A stretch of 19,959 nt of DNA from Tieghemiomyces parasiticus. Lineage: Eukaryota > Kickxellomycota > Dimargaritomycetes > Dimargaritales > Dimargaritaceae. Of this stretch, positions 9,559-18,334 are shown in pieces. Made by a program: the position numbers and the translations under genes. The stretch covers positions 1-19,959 of the forward strand of contig JANBPT010000887.1 in assembly GCA_027575765.1 (NCBI GenBank), written 5' to 3'. How positions within the stretch are numbered: position 1 is the stretch's first letter; each line of letters opens with the position of its first letter. The notes under the pieces are model-generated. The model was not told the DNA's origin. It saw nothing but the letters and a program-made list of their open reading frames with translations, and searched no databases.

Positions 9559-11747
9559 ATGGCCGCTGACTCCGCCTCCAGCGTCGACCTAAAGTCCCGG
9601 ACGCAACGGCCCAGGGCCAAGTCGTCGACTTCGGTCGCCGGTAGTGCCGAGCCTGAGCTCCCCACAGACACTTTCGACCTCGAGAGCAGCCCTCTGCTAA
9701 CCGACCGCAGTATTCCGGTCGATTCGGGCCACCTCCGCCTCACGGCCTATGCCCTCTTCGTCGGTCTGGTCGTCGCTATTTCCTCAGTCCAGTTTGGATA
9801 CCACAACGGCGAGCTCAACACCCCGCGCGAGGCCATTACGCACTGCGACGACCCCGCCGCTAACGGCGTGGGTCCCTACACCCCCGACCTACCCACCTTG
9901 CCGCGGTGTATTCCCATGTCCGACGGGTCTTTCTCGTTCGCTACCTCGATCTTTACCCTGGGCGGACTAGTCGGTTCCGTGCTGGCACCGTTCGTAGCCG
10001 ACCGCTACGGCCGGAAGACTGCCACGGTGGCCAATAATTTGACCTACATCTTGGGCTCCCTCGCAATGAGCCTGGCCTCCAATTTGCCCTGGCTGCTCAC
10101 CGGCCGGTTCCTCGTGGGCGTAGGCTCGGGCTTATCTATCGTCGTGAACCCCATGTACCTCACCGAGATTGCGCCCGTGCACTGGCGTGGCACCTTTGGT
10201 AAGTAGTGGCCTCTGGACACGTTTGCTACGTAATAAACACGTCTGGGTCCGGGCGGTCCCAACAGAGCCGGGCTCTCTCCCGGGGGCCTCGGGTGCCTTT
10301 GGGGACCGGCCGATTACCCGGGGGGCCTGGGTTCCAGGCGGGGGTGGGTTCCCTATTTTGCACTCTAGCCGCGTTCTCGCGGGGCTAGCTGTTTTCTGGT
10401 TTAGCCAACCCGCCTCCTCCTTGTGCACACACAAAAACCACTTCACCGAGACCGTGGCCCCTCTGCCCGCGTCGGTATGTCGATGGCCCAGGGGCAGCCT
10501 TATCCTTATCACGGCGCTTATCTCGCCTTCATTCCGTTCTTGTGCAGCACGCGCCTGGGCCCGATAACATGATCTCCAACCTACCCTGCCCCTCGAGCAT
10601 CCCCTCACCTCTGTACCCTGCGTTGCCCCACCACCACCTCCAACCTCGCGCTTTCTACTCCAACCTAGGCCTCATGAACCAGCTCGGCATCGTGTTGGGC
10701 CTTCTCTTCACGCAAACCTTGGGCTACCTCCTCAACAGTGTCCCCGGGTGGCGGATCGTGTTGGGGATGGGCATCCTGCTAAGTGTCCTGCAGCTCTTTC
10801 TCATCATCTTCTGTGTCGAGTCCCCCCGGTACCTAGCTTCTCGTCCCGACGGTGATATCAAGGCCCGCGAAAGCCTCGTTCGCCTGCGCGGCACCGAGGA
10901 AGTGGACCGCGAGTTGGCCAGTTGGCAGCATATGAGCCATGATCTCCATCCGGAGGCCAATCCCGTGCCCGTTTCACCGCTTTCGGTCACGTTTTCCGAT
11001 GAGGACGCCCAGCTACTCGGGGTCACCAACACCGCCTCCGCCACACCACCCGAGGTCACGCCAGGAACCGCGGTCTCCCCGTCGACCACCGCGACCCCGG
11101 AGCGTCAGCGCTCGCTGGGTACCCTGGCCATGCTGCGGTCCTCCCACTACCGCAAGCCACTCCTTATCGCCCTGCTCCTCCAGGCCATCCAGCAGTGGTC
11201 AGGCATCAACACCGTGTTCTTCTACTCCACCGTCATCCTCTCCACTATCTCCCCGGGTAATGAGGGCCTCATCACTGTCATGATCAATGTGTTCAACCTG
11301 CTCTCCACCATCGTTGCGGCTCTCCTTGTCGATCGTCTCGGCCGCCGCCCACTCCTCCTCGTATCCATGTCGGGCATGCTGATATCCCTCGTCGTCCTCG
11401 CCCTTTCGACCCACTTCTCAGCATCGATCGTGTCCCTCGTCAGCGTCTTCGCTATCGTTGGCACCTTTGCCGTGGGGCTCGGCCCGCTCTCGTTCCTCCT
11501 CGCCGTTGAACTCGTCGATACGCAAGCCGCTGGCACCGTCGCATCATGCGGGCTGGCCGCTAACTGGATTTCTAACTTCGCCGTGTCGTCACTGTTTCTG
11601 CTGCTGCAGAAGCTGATAGGTGGCTGGACGTTCCTCATCTTCGCCGGACTCCTTGGTGTCGCCACCACCGTGGTGTACTTTACGGTACCCGAGACCAAGG
11701 ATAAGGACACTGAAGAAATCTGGCGCGATATGGGCCTGATCAAGTAG
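9559..11747 (+). CDS. MFS sugar transporter-family protein, two exons
   Basis: Exon 1 is 9559-10198 and exon 2 is 10669-11747, joining in phase 1 to give 572 residues. It belongs to the major facilitator sugar porter family (12 membrane helices). Diagnostic motifs in order: DRYGRK (148-153) after TM2, the E-x6-R pattern EIAPVHWR (203-210), VESPRYL (263-269) after TM6, QQWSGIN (388-394) in TM7, DRLGRRPLL (435-443), and PETK (554-557) after TM12. The helix-10 motif is GLGPLSFLLAVEL instead of the usual GP-PIPWF type. A long hydrophilic cytosolic loop (about 298-365) joins the halves. Acidic di-leucine motifs ESSPLL (42-47) and EDAQLL (325-330) point to vacuolar or endosomal sorting. GYHNGELNTP (80-89) in TM1 recalls yeast Vps73/YBR241C-type vacuolar porters (family recalled, not searched). 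The substrate cannot be stated. Start chosen at the ATG in ACCACCATGG; the frame extends upstream to 9490 only through a TTG. Confidence 0.93.
10199..10668 (+). other. Transporter intron (GT-AG, 470 nt)
   Basis: The donor GTAAGT follows the Gly codon of the GTFG motif and the acceptor is CCTAG before GCCTCATGAACCAG, restoring GTFG-LMNQLGI, as expected for this family. Retention would give a stop (TAG) within three codons. It is roughly three times longer than the introns of the Ipi1/TEX10-like gene and its first half is very G/C-rich, with an approximate direct repeat at 10279-10297 and 10317-10335. The last 126 nt or so are open in frame with exon 2, but do not resemble the family. Confidence 0.92.
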
Positions 11748-12085
11748 CGTGAAGGTTAACGTTGCCTATTGAACCACGTAGCAATGTTGCGCCTTTTCTT
11801 AATACTACCCTCTTTTACTAGTATCTTTAATTAAAATATTTAAATGTATTATCCATGCTTCGGAGATGTCAAATTAAACTGGTGCCAGTTTTACCCTCGA
11901 CCCGACTGGGCAATCGTTACAATACATTGAGTGCACCAGGCCCGAAGCGAGTCGAGCAGCAGAGACCCTCAAGTAGTCACAACAGTGTACCACAGCCTGC
12001 CGCCCCAGCTTCTTGGCAAGAGTTCCACCATTCGTTTCACCTCATTCCCACATTCGCCCCTCCTTTGACTTACAGCCTCGGCAAC
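11748..12085 (+). promoter_or_regulatory. Intergenic: transporter 3' end and Ats1-like promoter/leader
   Basis: This 338-bp gap serves both genes. ATTAAA at 11830-11835 could be the transporter's poly(A) signal. The AT-rich core at 11826-11848 (TTTAATTAAAATATTTAAATG) lies about 240 bases before the ATG at 12086, similar to the TATA-to-ATG spacing of the small ORF at 8497. From about 11990 the strand turns pyrimidine-rich up to the start. ATGs at 11844 (a 28-codon uORF) and 11866 (3 codons) and an in-frame ATG at 11855 lie within it; whether they are transcribed depends on the start site. Confidence 0.45.
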
Positions 12086-13279
12086 ATGAGCCTACTCTTC
12101 GCTCTGGGGTCTAACTCCTCCGGCCAGCTTGGCATTGGCCACGACGACGACACCGCCGCCCCACAGCCGGGCGTAACTTCCGAGGTCACTACCGTCCCGA
12201 CCCGCCCTGTGGCCTGGTACAAGCTAACCGGTGGTGGTAACCATGCGGTGGCCCTAACTGTTGCAGGCGATCTCTACACTTGTGGCAGCAACGCCGACGG
12301 CCAACTGGGCCCAGGCCAGTCGTCAACGAACCGGTGGACCCTCGCCCAGTTTCCAGGACCAGACAGTTCCGCGACCACACCTCGGCGTTGGGCAGACGTG
12401 GCTTGCGGGTGGAACCATACCCTCTTGATTGACGATACAGATAGCCAAGTCTATGCCATGGGTAACGAAGCCTTTGGTCAGTTGGGCAGAACCCAGGGGC
12501 CCTCAAGCCATGTTTCGGCAACGACATCGCCATCTCTCCTCGTAAACCCGTTTCTCAGCCACGGTAGGACGGCCCCCAAGCTACCGCGGATCATCAGCGT
12601 TGCCTGCGGTCTCCGCCACTCGCTGGCTCTGGATAACGAAGGACGGGTCTGGGGGTGGGGTACCCACCGGCATGGTCAATTGGGGGCCACTCCTGTTGGT
12701 CAGGCACCGTCGTCAGCGGCCAAACCCCATCCAATTCCTGACCTCCCTCCAGTCACCCAGATTGCAGCTGGCCAGAACCATTCGACCATGCTCGACCGTG
12801 AAGGTTGCGTCTGGGTCTTGGGTCGAAGCCGCCACCTCGCACCTTTCACTCGGGAGATCGTTGGCGTCGACAGGAATACTCGGCAGCTCGCCCTGGACCT
12901 TCCTACAGGGGTTACCATCCGTCATCTCGCTTCAGGTTGGAGTCACCTGGTGGTGCTAGCGTCAGACGGTACGGTGTATACCGCGGGTCGCAACGACCAT
13001 GGTCAACTGGGCCAAGGGACGACAGAGCCCCTGTCGATGGCCGTTCAGGTGGATTTGCCTGGTGATCCTATTGTCGATGTAGCCTGCGGCTCCGAGCATT
13101 CGCTGGCCCTTACGGCCGGCGGGCAGTGTTGGGCCTGGGGCTGGAACGAGCATGGTAACTGCGGTCAGGCCAACCTTCCTGACGTCCCTTTACCGCACGC
13201 TATCCAGTTCCCCGCTAGGTCACTCCCGGTGCACCGTATCGGATGCGGCTACGGCTTCTCCTTACTTAACGTCGAATAA
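12086..13279 (+). CDS. ATS1: RCC1-repeat protein, Ats1/Kti13-like
   Basis: A single-exon 397-residue protein made of seven RCC1-type repeats, hence a seven-bladed propeller. Repeat signatures: ALGSNSSGQLG (6-16), CGSNADGQLG (66-75), MGNEAFGQLG (125-134), WGTHRHGQLG (191-200), a degenerate VLGRSRH (244-250), AGRNDHGQLG (300-309) and WGWNEHGNCG (351-360). The extreme N-terminus starting straight at strand LFALGSN, the compact length (yeast Ats1 is about 330 residues) and the C-terminal GWNEHGNCG point to Ats1/Kti13. That protein binds Kti11/Dph3 and supports diphthamide synthesis on eEF2 and Elongator-dependent tRNA wobble-uridine modification. This assignment is from recognised resemblance; the true Ran exchange factor RCC1 is less likely because there is no basic nuclear tail. 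The frame is open for a further 77 codons to an ATG at 11855, but I prefer 12086 because the protein then begins like its family and is preceded by a pyrimidine-rich leader. Confidence 0.85.
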   Translation: MSLLFALGSNSSGQLGIGHDDDTAAPQPGVTSEVTTVPTRPVAWYKLTGGGNHAVALTVAGDLYTCGSNADGQLGPGQSSTNRWTLAQFPGPDSSATTPRRWADVACGWNHTLLIDDTDSQVYAMGNEAFGQLGRTQGPSSHVSATTSPSLLVNPFLSHGRTAPKLPRIISVACGLRHSLALDNEGRVWGWGTHRHGQLGATPVGQAPSSAAKPHPIPDLPPVTQIAAGQNHSTMLDREGCVWVLGRSRHLAPFTREIVGVDRNTRQLALDLPTGVTIRHLASGWSHLVVLASDGTVYTAGRNDHGQLGQGTTEPLSMAVQVDLPGDPIVDVACGSEHSLALTAGGQCWAWGWNEHGNCGQANLPDVPLPHAIQFPARSLPVHRIGCGYGFSLLNVE

Positions 13280-13289
13280 ATTGTTTATT
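13275..13289. terminator. Opposed poly(A)-like hexamers between convergent genes
   Basis: AATAAA (13275-13280, plus) overlaps the TAA stop of the Ats1-like gene (13277-13279). Three bases on, TTTATT (13284-13289) reads AATAAA on the minus strand, 75 bases after the stop of the PPR-like gene. The pair forms a perfect 6-bp inverted repeat with a 3-base spacer, placed exactly where a two-way poly(A) site would be needed in an 84-bp convergent gap. Confidence 0.5.
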
Positions 13290-13363
13290 ACAGATTTATG
13301 TATCAGGGGTCTCAATTGTACCTCAATAGGGTACATAAGCATAGTCGATCAGAAAAAAGCAAC

Positions 13364-16300
13364 CTAAATTCCCCTGGCCGCCGCGGGACGACGACGCAGC
13401 TCGATATGCGAGCACTCCTCCTGAATATGGGTATTGAGTCGCCGCAGGACGATGTAGGGATTGTTTTCAATAAACGAGAGAAGGTCCTTTACCCGGGCGA
13501 CGGTAGGATTGCGTGCAGCGGACCCAGATGCGCCCTTTGCCTGTACCGACAGAGTACGGCCAAACCCGCCACGGACCCCTTCGTCAATGGTATCTTCGGG
13601 GTCGTCGCCAGGCTCCTGAGTTGCAGAGAACCGACCCGACTGGGTGGCAGTATACAGCATGTGTCGGAAGTTCAATAGCAACTTGGCATCAGGGGTGACC
13701 CCATCGACGCGCATGCGCCTGGTGAGTACTTCGAAGGCCTGAGTGTACTGGCCCAGCCGGCAGTACGCCTCGATAAGCGACGTATACACATTGGTCGTCC
13801 AAGGCAAATTCATCATGGCGCTGTAGTCCAATACGGCCGGGAGGAGTTCCTCGGCACCAGGCCCGGCACAATCGAACGCCACGGCCAGGGTCTGGGGGTT
13901 CGGCTGAATCAGGGTGGACTCGCGGGTCATGGCCTGCCAGAGTCGGTAGCTCACGTCACGGGCGCCAGCAAACCCGTAGGCGCGCATCAGAGCCGAGAAG
14001 ATGGGCAGCGGGAGGCGACCGGAACCGGGAGGCAAGGGCCCAGCGATATCGCAATCGAGGCGGGAGGGGCCCTCGTGGTAGGGCCGGAGGTTCAAGCTGG
14101 GGCTCGAGGGCGAATCTGACAATGAAGTAGCAACGCCGTGGGTGGACTCGTGGACGGCGCAGCAGAGCCGGTGGAGCAGCCGGAGCCGCGGGAGCTGATG
14201 AGGCTTGCGGAGCCGTTTGAAAATGGAGGTCCATAGGTACACGGTGGGATGGAGCCCTGATTCCATCATGGCAAGGACCCACGGGATGAGGAGCGGGTAG
14301 TCTCCAGCGACGTAGGCGCGGACAAGGCGGGCGTAGAGGGCCGGTGAGATCGCTAGTGTGGGCTGGGTCTGCAAGGGGTACCCGTCGGGCCCGTATCCTG
14401 GAGTACCGTCCTCGTAGGCCGCCGGCAAGCGGGTCAGGACCACGCCAGGGGGTGGGAACAGGTAGTTGGCGGTGGCGGTCGACAGTGCCTTGGGCGTGTT
14501 GTCCAGACGGTAAAATTTTTCGGCCAGCTGCTTAACGACGTAGGACCGGCGGGCGAACGAAAACCCGCGAATGGTCGAGATGGCCAGGGCTTCGTAGGCA
14601 CGGTAGGGTGCGGCGCCATCGTCCTGCATCCACCGAAGCCAACGGGTGACTAAGGGTAGGTTCTCAAATCGGGCCAGCTGGAGCACGAGTGGTGCGAAAC
14701 AGTTGACCGGGAGAAATTGGGCCACAACCTGATTCACGTCGGCCAGATCGAAGTACTGGCGAACCAGGGCGCAGAAGTCTTGCGCCGCGTCGTAACGTCC
14801 GGCGAAGGCGAAGGCTGCTATTGTGTACAGGGCCCGATGGCGCTGCTGCTGGACCTGACTCGTAATAGCGAGGGTAGGATCGGGATGGTCGGGCACAGCA
14901 GCGACAGAATTGTGCAGGTGTTCGAGTAAGGCCCCTGGTTCGCCCGTGCGAGTCAGATCCTGTAGTTCAACGAGGACTGGGATGGGAAGGGGAACACCCG
15001 TGCCGTCGCGCGTGTACGGCAGGATCCCGAACCCCTGCAGCAGGGCGCTGTAGAGGAGGGTGCTCTGCACCGCTTCGGGCTGCTCCAAGGTGGCGTCTCG
15101 GGAACCTAGGTCCATGATGGCCTTTTTATTGCGGTGGGCGGCCGATACCCCCGCCCTAGTAGGCGTCGCTGAGCCCACTGCATGGCCATCTAAACCGGAA
15201 TTCTTCTCGGTCAACATACCATCATCCGCTTCATCCAACTCTTCCAGCAGATCTTCCTCCGGCCCCTGCGCCGCCGAGTACTGTGATTGGCGGAGCAGCG
15301 GGGCGAGCCAGGGATCGTTAATGATCCACAGGGCCTCAAACAGGTTAACACAAGTCTCGAGTTTGCGTTCGGGTTCAGCCATGGGCAGGCCAGGGGCGGC
15401 GTGGGTAATGATGTGGTCTAGGACCATGCTCAGCGTTTCAAAATTGCGTAGGTAGGCCAGGCTGATGAACAAAGTCACGCAGAAGGTGAGGCGAGTGGTT
15501 GGAGTCAGGAGATCCAGGGCGCTGCGGACCACGATGTGCAGCCGGGCCACTTCGTTCGGGTGATGGGCAAGCGCCCGGCACAGTTCAATGTAGGTCGCCT
15601 CATTCGGCACGATGTGGGCGTCCAGCATGGCCCGGAAGAGTTGCCAGGCGTTCTCGGTACGGTTGTGAGGGCCTAGGATGCTGAGTAGACGGTTGTAATC
15701 GGCGAGGGTAAAAGCCTGCCGTAGCACCTGATCAACCCCGCCACCGGCGTCGGCGGAGTCGGTAAGAATACGATTGAGTAATAAGTCGGCCTGGACAAAG
15801 TCTTTGTCGCGGAGAAACGCCTCGATCACGTCCACTAGCAGGGGTGGGCTCCAGAGCGGCTCTGCCGGGTCACTGGACCCGGCCATGGCCGGCCGCTGCA
15901 AGTCCCCGTAGAGTAGACGGAGAGTGACTTGATCGTGCCGCTCGGTGCAGGCCTGGACGAGCACGCTGTAGAGTACGGAGCCGAGGCGCGTAGGGTCTCT
16001 CCGCACGGCGCGGTAAATGTCAATGGCAGTGGTGTAATTACCCACTTTCAGGTTACCCGTAACCCAGTGCACCACATCGTGACAATCCAGGGCGGCCAGA
16101 CTGTGGCGGTCGTCAAGGAGCCGCTGGTTGATGGCTTGGACACCAGCGTGGTCCCCAACGGCCCCGCAGGCGCGGGCCAGAGAGGCGTGCAGTCGGGCAC
16201 CCGACGGACCGGCCATACGGGCGATGGCCTGGCGAATGTGGGCCACCAGCGCCCGATCGGGTTGGCGCGTCGCCTGCTCGATCATATTCTCATGCATGGC

Positions 16301-17896
16301 CTCGGCCCCTGGGTCGGCGGGATCGACAGCCGTGCGTGCATAAATGGCTGTGGCCTCCAGGGGCCGACCGGCCGCCACTAGGGACATCTGCAACGACCGG
16401 GCGTCCCCGGAGCTGAGCTGGGCCACATCGGTGGCGGCGTTCAGCCGCTGGTAGAGCATCATAACGCCGTCATAGTCCTTGAGATGAGCGTAGCCACGGA
16501 TCAGGGTCACGGTAAGTCGCCGGGGGAGGTCGTCGTGAAACCAGCGCCGGGCGCGATCGATCAGGTCGCGGATGAGCAAGGGGCGGCCGCAGTGATGAAA
16601 GGCGAAGATAAAGGCCGAGTAGGTTTCGTCACTAATCCTGTACCGCCGACCAAGGAAGACGTGGTCATAAAACTGGCAGACAAGATCCTCGTCCTTTAGG
16701 TTGGCCGCCAGCCGGATGAGGTTGTTCAAATCGAAGGCTCGGAGGAAGTGCTGCCGGTCGCCCAAAATTGTGGTCATTATGCTACGAGCAAAAGCCGAGT
16801 GGGCCTGGAGTCGGTCGCGGTCGGCAGCGAGGTGGTGTAGAATCTCGAGACACGAGACGGTGGACAGTGCCACTTGGTCGGTCCCGGCCTGTTTGAAAAT
16901 AGCCTGGGCTGCGGTGAAGTCCTGGGCCTTGAGAAGGAGCTTAATGTAAGTGCTGTACACAGCCGGGGTCCGTTCGAAGGGCAGGTCCATAAAGTATTGC
17001 CAGGTCTGCTTTCCCTGCGCTACGTTCACTGTACGGGCATAGCAATTAAGCAGGGTGGCCAGGTGGCGACTTGGTCGCACGGTCGTCGGGGCCAGCAAAC
17101 GGTCCACAGGGACCCCGCGTATGACCATCCAGGCCTTGGCCGGACGGCCCACCCAGGCATAGCAGACGATGAGTCGCTGGTGGTCCGCGTAGGTGAAGTG
17201 TGGGGTCAGGGTCGAATCAGCTGAATCGGCCGGCGGTAGCGGCTGCAGGGTCACCTCCCGCCGAATCTGTTGCATGACGGTGTCGAGCCAGGCGTCGCAG
17301 ACCTGCTCTACCATCCTTGGTAAGTGCGGATGGGCTTCAAAAGCTTGGAACACGTCCTGCCGGTTGAAGGCGTGGCGACGCACCCCCGTGCGGTGGACCA
17401 TAGGCTGGCCTGCGCGGGTGTCGTCGGCGATCAGGAATCCTATAAGGACACGGAATTCGGTAAGACGCAGCCAACTGAGCTGAGTGCGGGCCACAACTGC
17501 GTCGACGGCGTCCATAAGTTGCGGAAGCGGTGGCCGCGCGGGGAGGTTGATAAGGTCCCGGAGGGCCATGACCTCGGGTGGGACTGGGCCGGCCACAGGT
17601 ACGGCTGTGTTTGGGGCTATTGGCGGCTGTACCGGTTCGTTTGAACCGAGCGCTGCGGGGCCCGTTGCGAAGCGTACAAGGGGCCGGCCTGTCAGGCCGC
17701 GTAGGGAGCGCCGGCGGGGCCCGTTCAACCGGACTGCGGCGGGCCGCATGAGCAGTAGCCCTGAAAGGTGAAGGTGCTGACCTGTGTCGAAAGCGAGCTG
17801 GTACCGCGACCAGATGACCATTGTCCGAACCCGGGCCAGCGTCCGACTTCGGTGGCCACCGGGTCCCAGGCTAAATTGCAGGGCTCCGAAGGGCAT
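13364..17896 (-). CDS. Large PPR-like protein, probably mitochondrial
   Basis: An intact intron-less frame of 1510 residues, predicted almost wholly alpha-helical. It contains helix pairs of pentatricopeptide-repeat type, for example PAVYSTYIKLLLKAQDFTAA (311-330) continuing QAIFKQ, DETYSAFIFAFHHCG (423-437), NEATYIELCRALAHHPNE (roughly 760s-780s), and the clearest near the C-terminus, TTNVYTSLIEAYCRLGQYTQ (about residue 1365 onward) with VTPDAKLLLNF. PPR proteins bind single-stranded RNA, mostly in mitochondria or plastids, for stability, processing or translation. The N-terminus is rich in Arg and poor in acids (RPAAVRLNGPRRRSLRGL, 51-68, then VRFAT), fitting a mitochondrial presequence. 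An acidic, presumably disordered insert (EEDLLEELDEADD) lies near 879-893. Possible starts are Met1 (17896), Met26 (17821) and Met50 (17749). I cannot assign it to a named factor; Pet309/CYA-5-like proteins are one possibility, but it is longer. Confidence 0.85.
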   Translation of the reverse strand: MPFGALQFSLGPGGHRSRTLARVRTMVIWSRYQLAFDTGQHLHLSGLLLMRPAAVRLNGPRRRSLRGLTGRPLVRFATGPAALGSNEPVQPPIAPNTAVPVAGPVPPEVMALRDLINLPARPPLPQLMDAVDAVVARTQLSWLRLTEFRVLIGFLIADDTRAGQPMVHRTGVRRHAFNRQDVFQAFEAHPHLPRMVEQVCDAWLDTVMQQIRREVTLQPLPPADSADSTLTPHFTYADHQRLIVCYAWVGRPAKAWMVIRGVPVDRLLAPTTVRPSRHLATLLNCYARTVNVAQGKQTWQYFMDLPFERTPAVYSTYIKLLLKAQDFTAAQAIFKQAGTDQVALSTVSCLEILHHLAADRDRLQAHSAFARSIMTTILGDRQHFLRAFDLNNLIRLAANLKDEDLVCQFYDHVFLGRRYRISDETYSAFIFAFHHCGRPLLIRDLIDRARRWFHDDLPRRLTVTLIRGYAHLKDYDGVMMLYQRLNAATDVAQLSSGDARSLQMSLVAAGRPLEATAIYARTAVDPADPGAEAMHENMIEQATRQPDRALVAHIRQAIARMAGPSGARLHASLARACGAVGDHAGVQAINQRLLDDRHSLAALDCHDVVHWVTGNLKVGNYTTAIDIYRAVRRDPTRLGSVLYSVLVQACTERHDQVTLRLLYGDLQRPAMAGSSDPAEPLWSPPLLVDVIEAFLRDKDFVQADLLLNRILTDSADAGGGVDQVLRQAFTLADYNRLLSILGPHNRTENAWQLFRAMLDAHIVPNEATYIELCRALAHHPNEVARLHIVVRSALDLLTPTTRLTFCVTLFISLAYLRNFETLSMVLDHIITHAAPGLPMAEPERKLETCVNLFEALWIINDPWLAPLLRQSQYSAAQGPEEDLLEELDEADDGMLTEKNSGLDGHAVGSATPTRAGVSAAHRNKKAIMDLGSRDATLEQPEAVQSTLLYSALLQGFGILPYTRDGTGVPLPIPVLVELQDLTRTGEPGALLEHLHNSVAAVPDHPDPTLAITSQVQQQRHRALYTIAAFAFAGRYDAAQDFCALVRQYFDLADVNQVVAQFLPVNCFAPLVLQLARFENLPLVTRWLRWMQDDGAAPYRAYEALAISTIRGFSFARRSYVVKQLAEKFYRLDNTPKALSTATANYLFPPPGVVLTRLPAAYEDGTPGYGPDGYPLQTQPTLAISPALYARLVRAYVAGDYPLLIPWVLAMMESGLHPTVYLWTSIFKRLRKPHQLPRLRLLHRLCCAVHESTHGVATSLSDSPSSPSLNLRPYHEGPSRLDCDIAGPLPPGSGRLPLPIFSALMRAYGFAGARDVSYRLWQAMTRESTLIQPNPQTLAVAFDCAGPGAEELLPAVLDYSAMMNLPWTTNVYTSLIEAYCRLGQYTQAFEVLTRRMRVDGVTPDAKLLLNFRHMLYTATQSGRFSATQEPGDDPEDTIDEGVRGGFGRTLSVQAKGASGSAARNPTVARVKDLLSFIENNPYIVLRRLNTHIQEECSHIELRRRPAAARGI

Positions 17897-18334
17897 GCAG
17901 AGGAGAGCGGCGTTCGAGCGGTGGGAGGTGGTGACCTGGGGATACTAGACGAATCAACGTGACTTGGTCAAGGCGCATGCAGAATATATACGGTCTAGGT
18001 CGATAATGGAGGAATGCGGAGGCAAATGCGCTTAAGGTCTGGCGACACGAATCCAGCCGCCTATGAATGAGACTGAGGAAAGCTGAGTCCAGAGGGTAAG
18101 AGAGAATGTTTAGTCCCTGGCGCGCCACAGACCACGTGAGTGGTGTTTTTTTTTTTTAGCTTAATGCTGCTTCAAGTCGGAAACGTTCGTTCCAGTGTTG
18201 GAATGAGACCCGGGCGAATCGACTGCATTGGCCTCCCTCTACGAAGTGGTACCACACTCTCTCTGGATAGCTTACCCGGGTCCCTTTTATCTAAATACAT
18301 TTACTTCTCAACCGCGCAAACCACCGTAGCCAAC
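17897..18334. promoter_or_regulatory. Divergent promoter between PPR-like and IPI1-like genes
   Basis: This 438-bp gap must hold both promoters. A TATA-like ATATATA at 17984-17990 lies about 90 bases before Met1 of the minus-strand gene. An E-box CACGTG at 18133-18138 is followed within 10 bases by a T12 tract (18146-18157), about 180 bases before the plus-strand ATG. Yeast Cbf1-like factors bind CACGTG, and poly(dT) tracts exclude nucleosomes (established), but use here is inferred. The 120 bases before 18335 are pyrimidine-rich. Confidence 0.5.

Noticed and set aside
10542..10668. Reading frame continuous into transporter exon 2, suggesting a separate start
   Set aside because: The segment is the 3' end of the intron: the GTAAGT donor and CCTAG acceptor rebuild the conserved GTFG-LMNQLGI junction.
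15060..15455. 131-codon plus-strand frame opposite the PPR-like gene
   Set aside because: Antisense shadow of a GC-rich gene with no motif.
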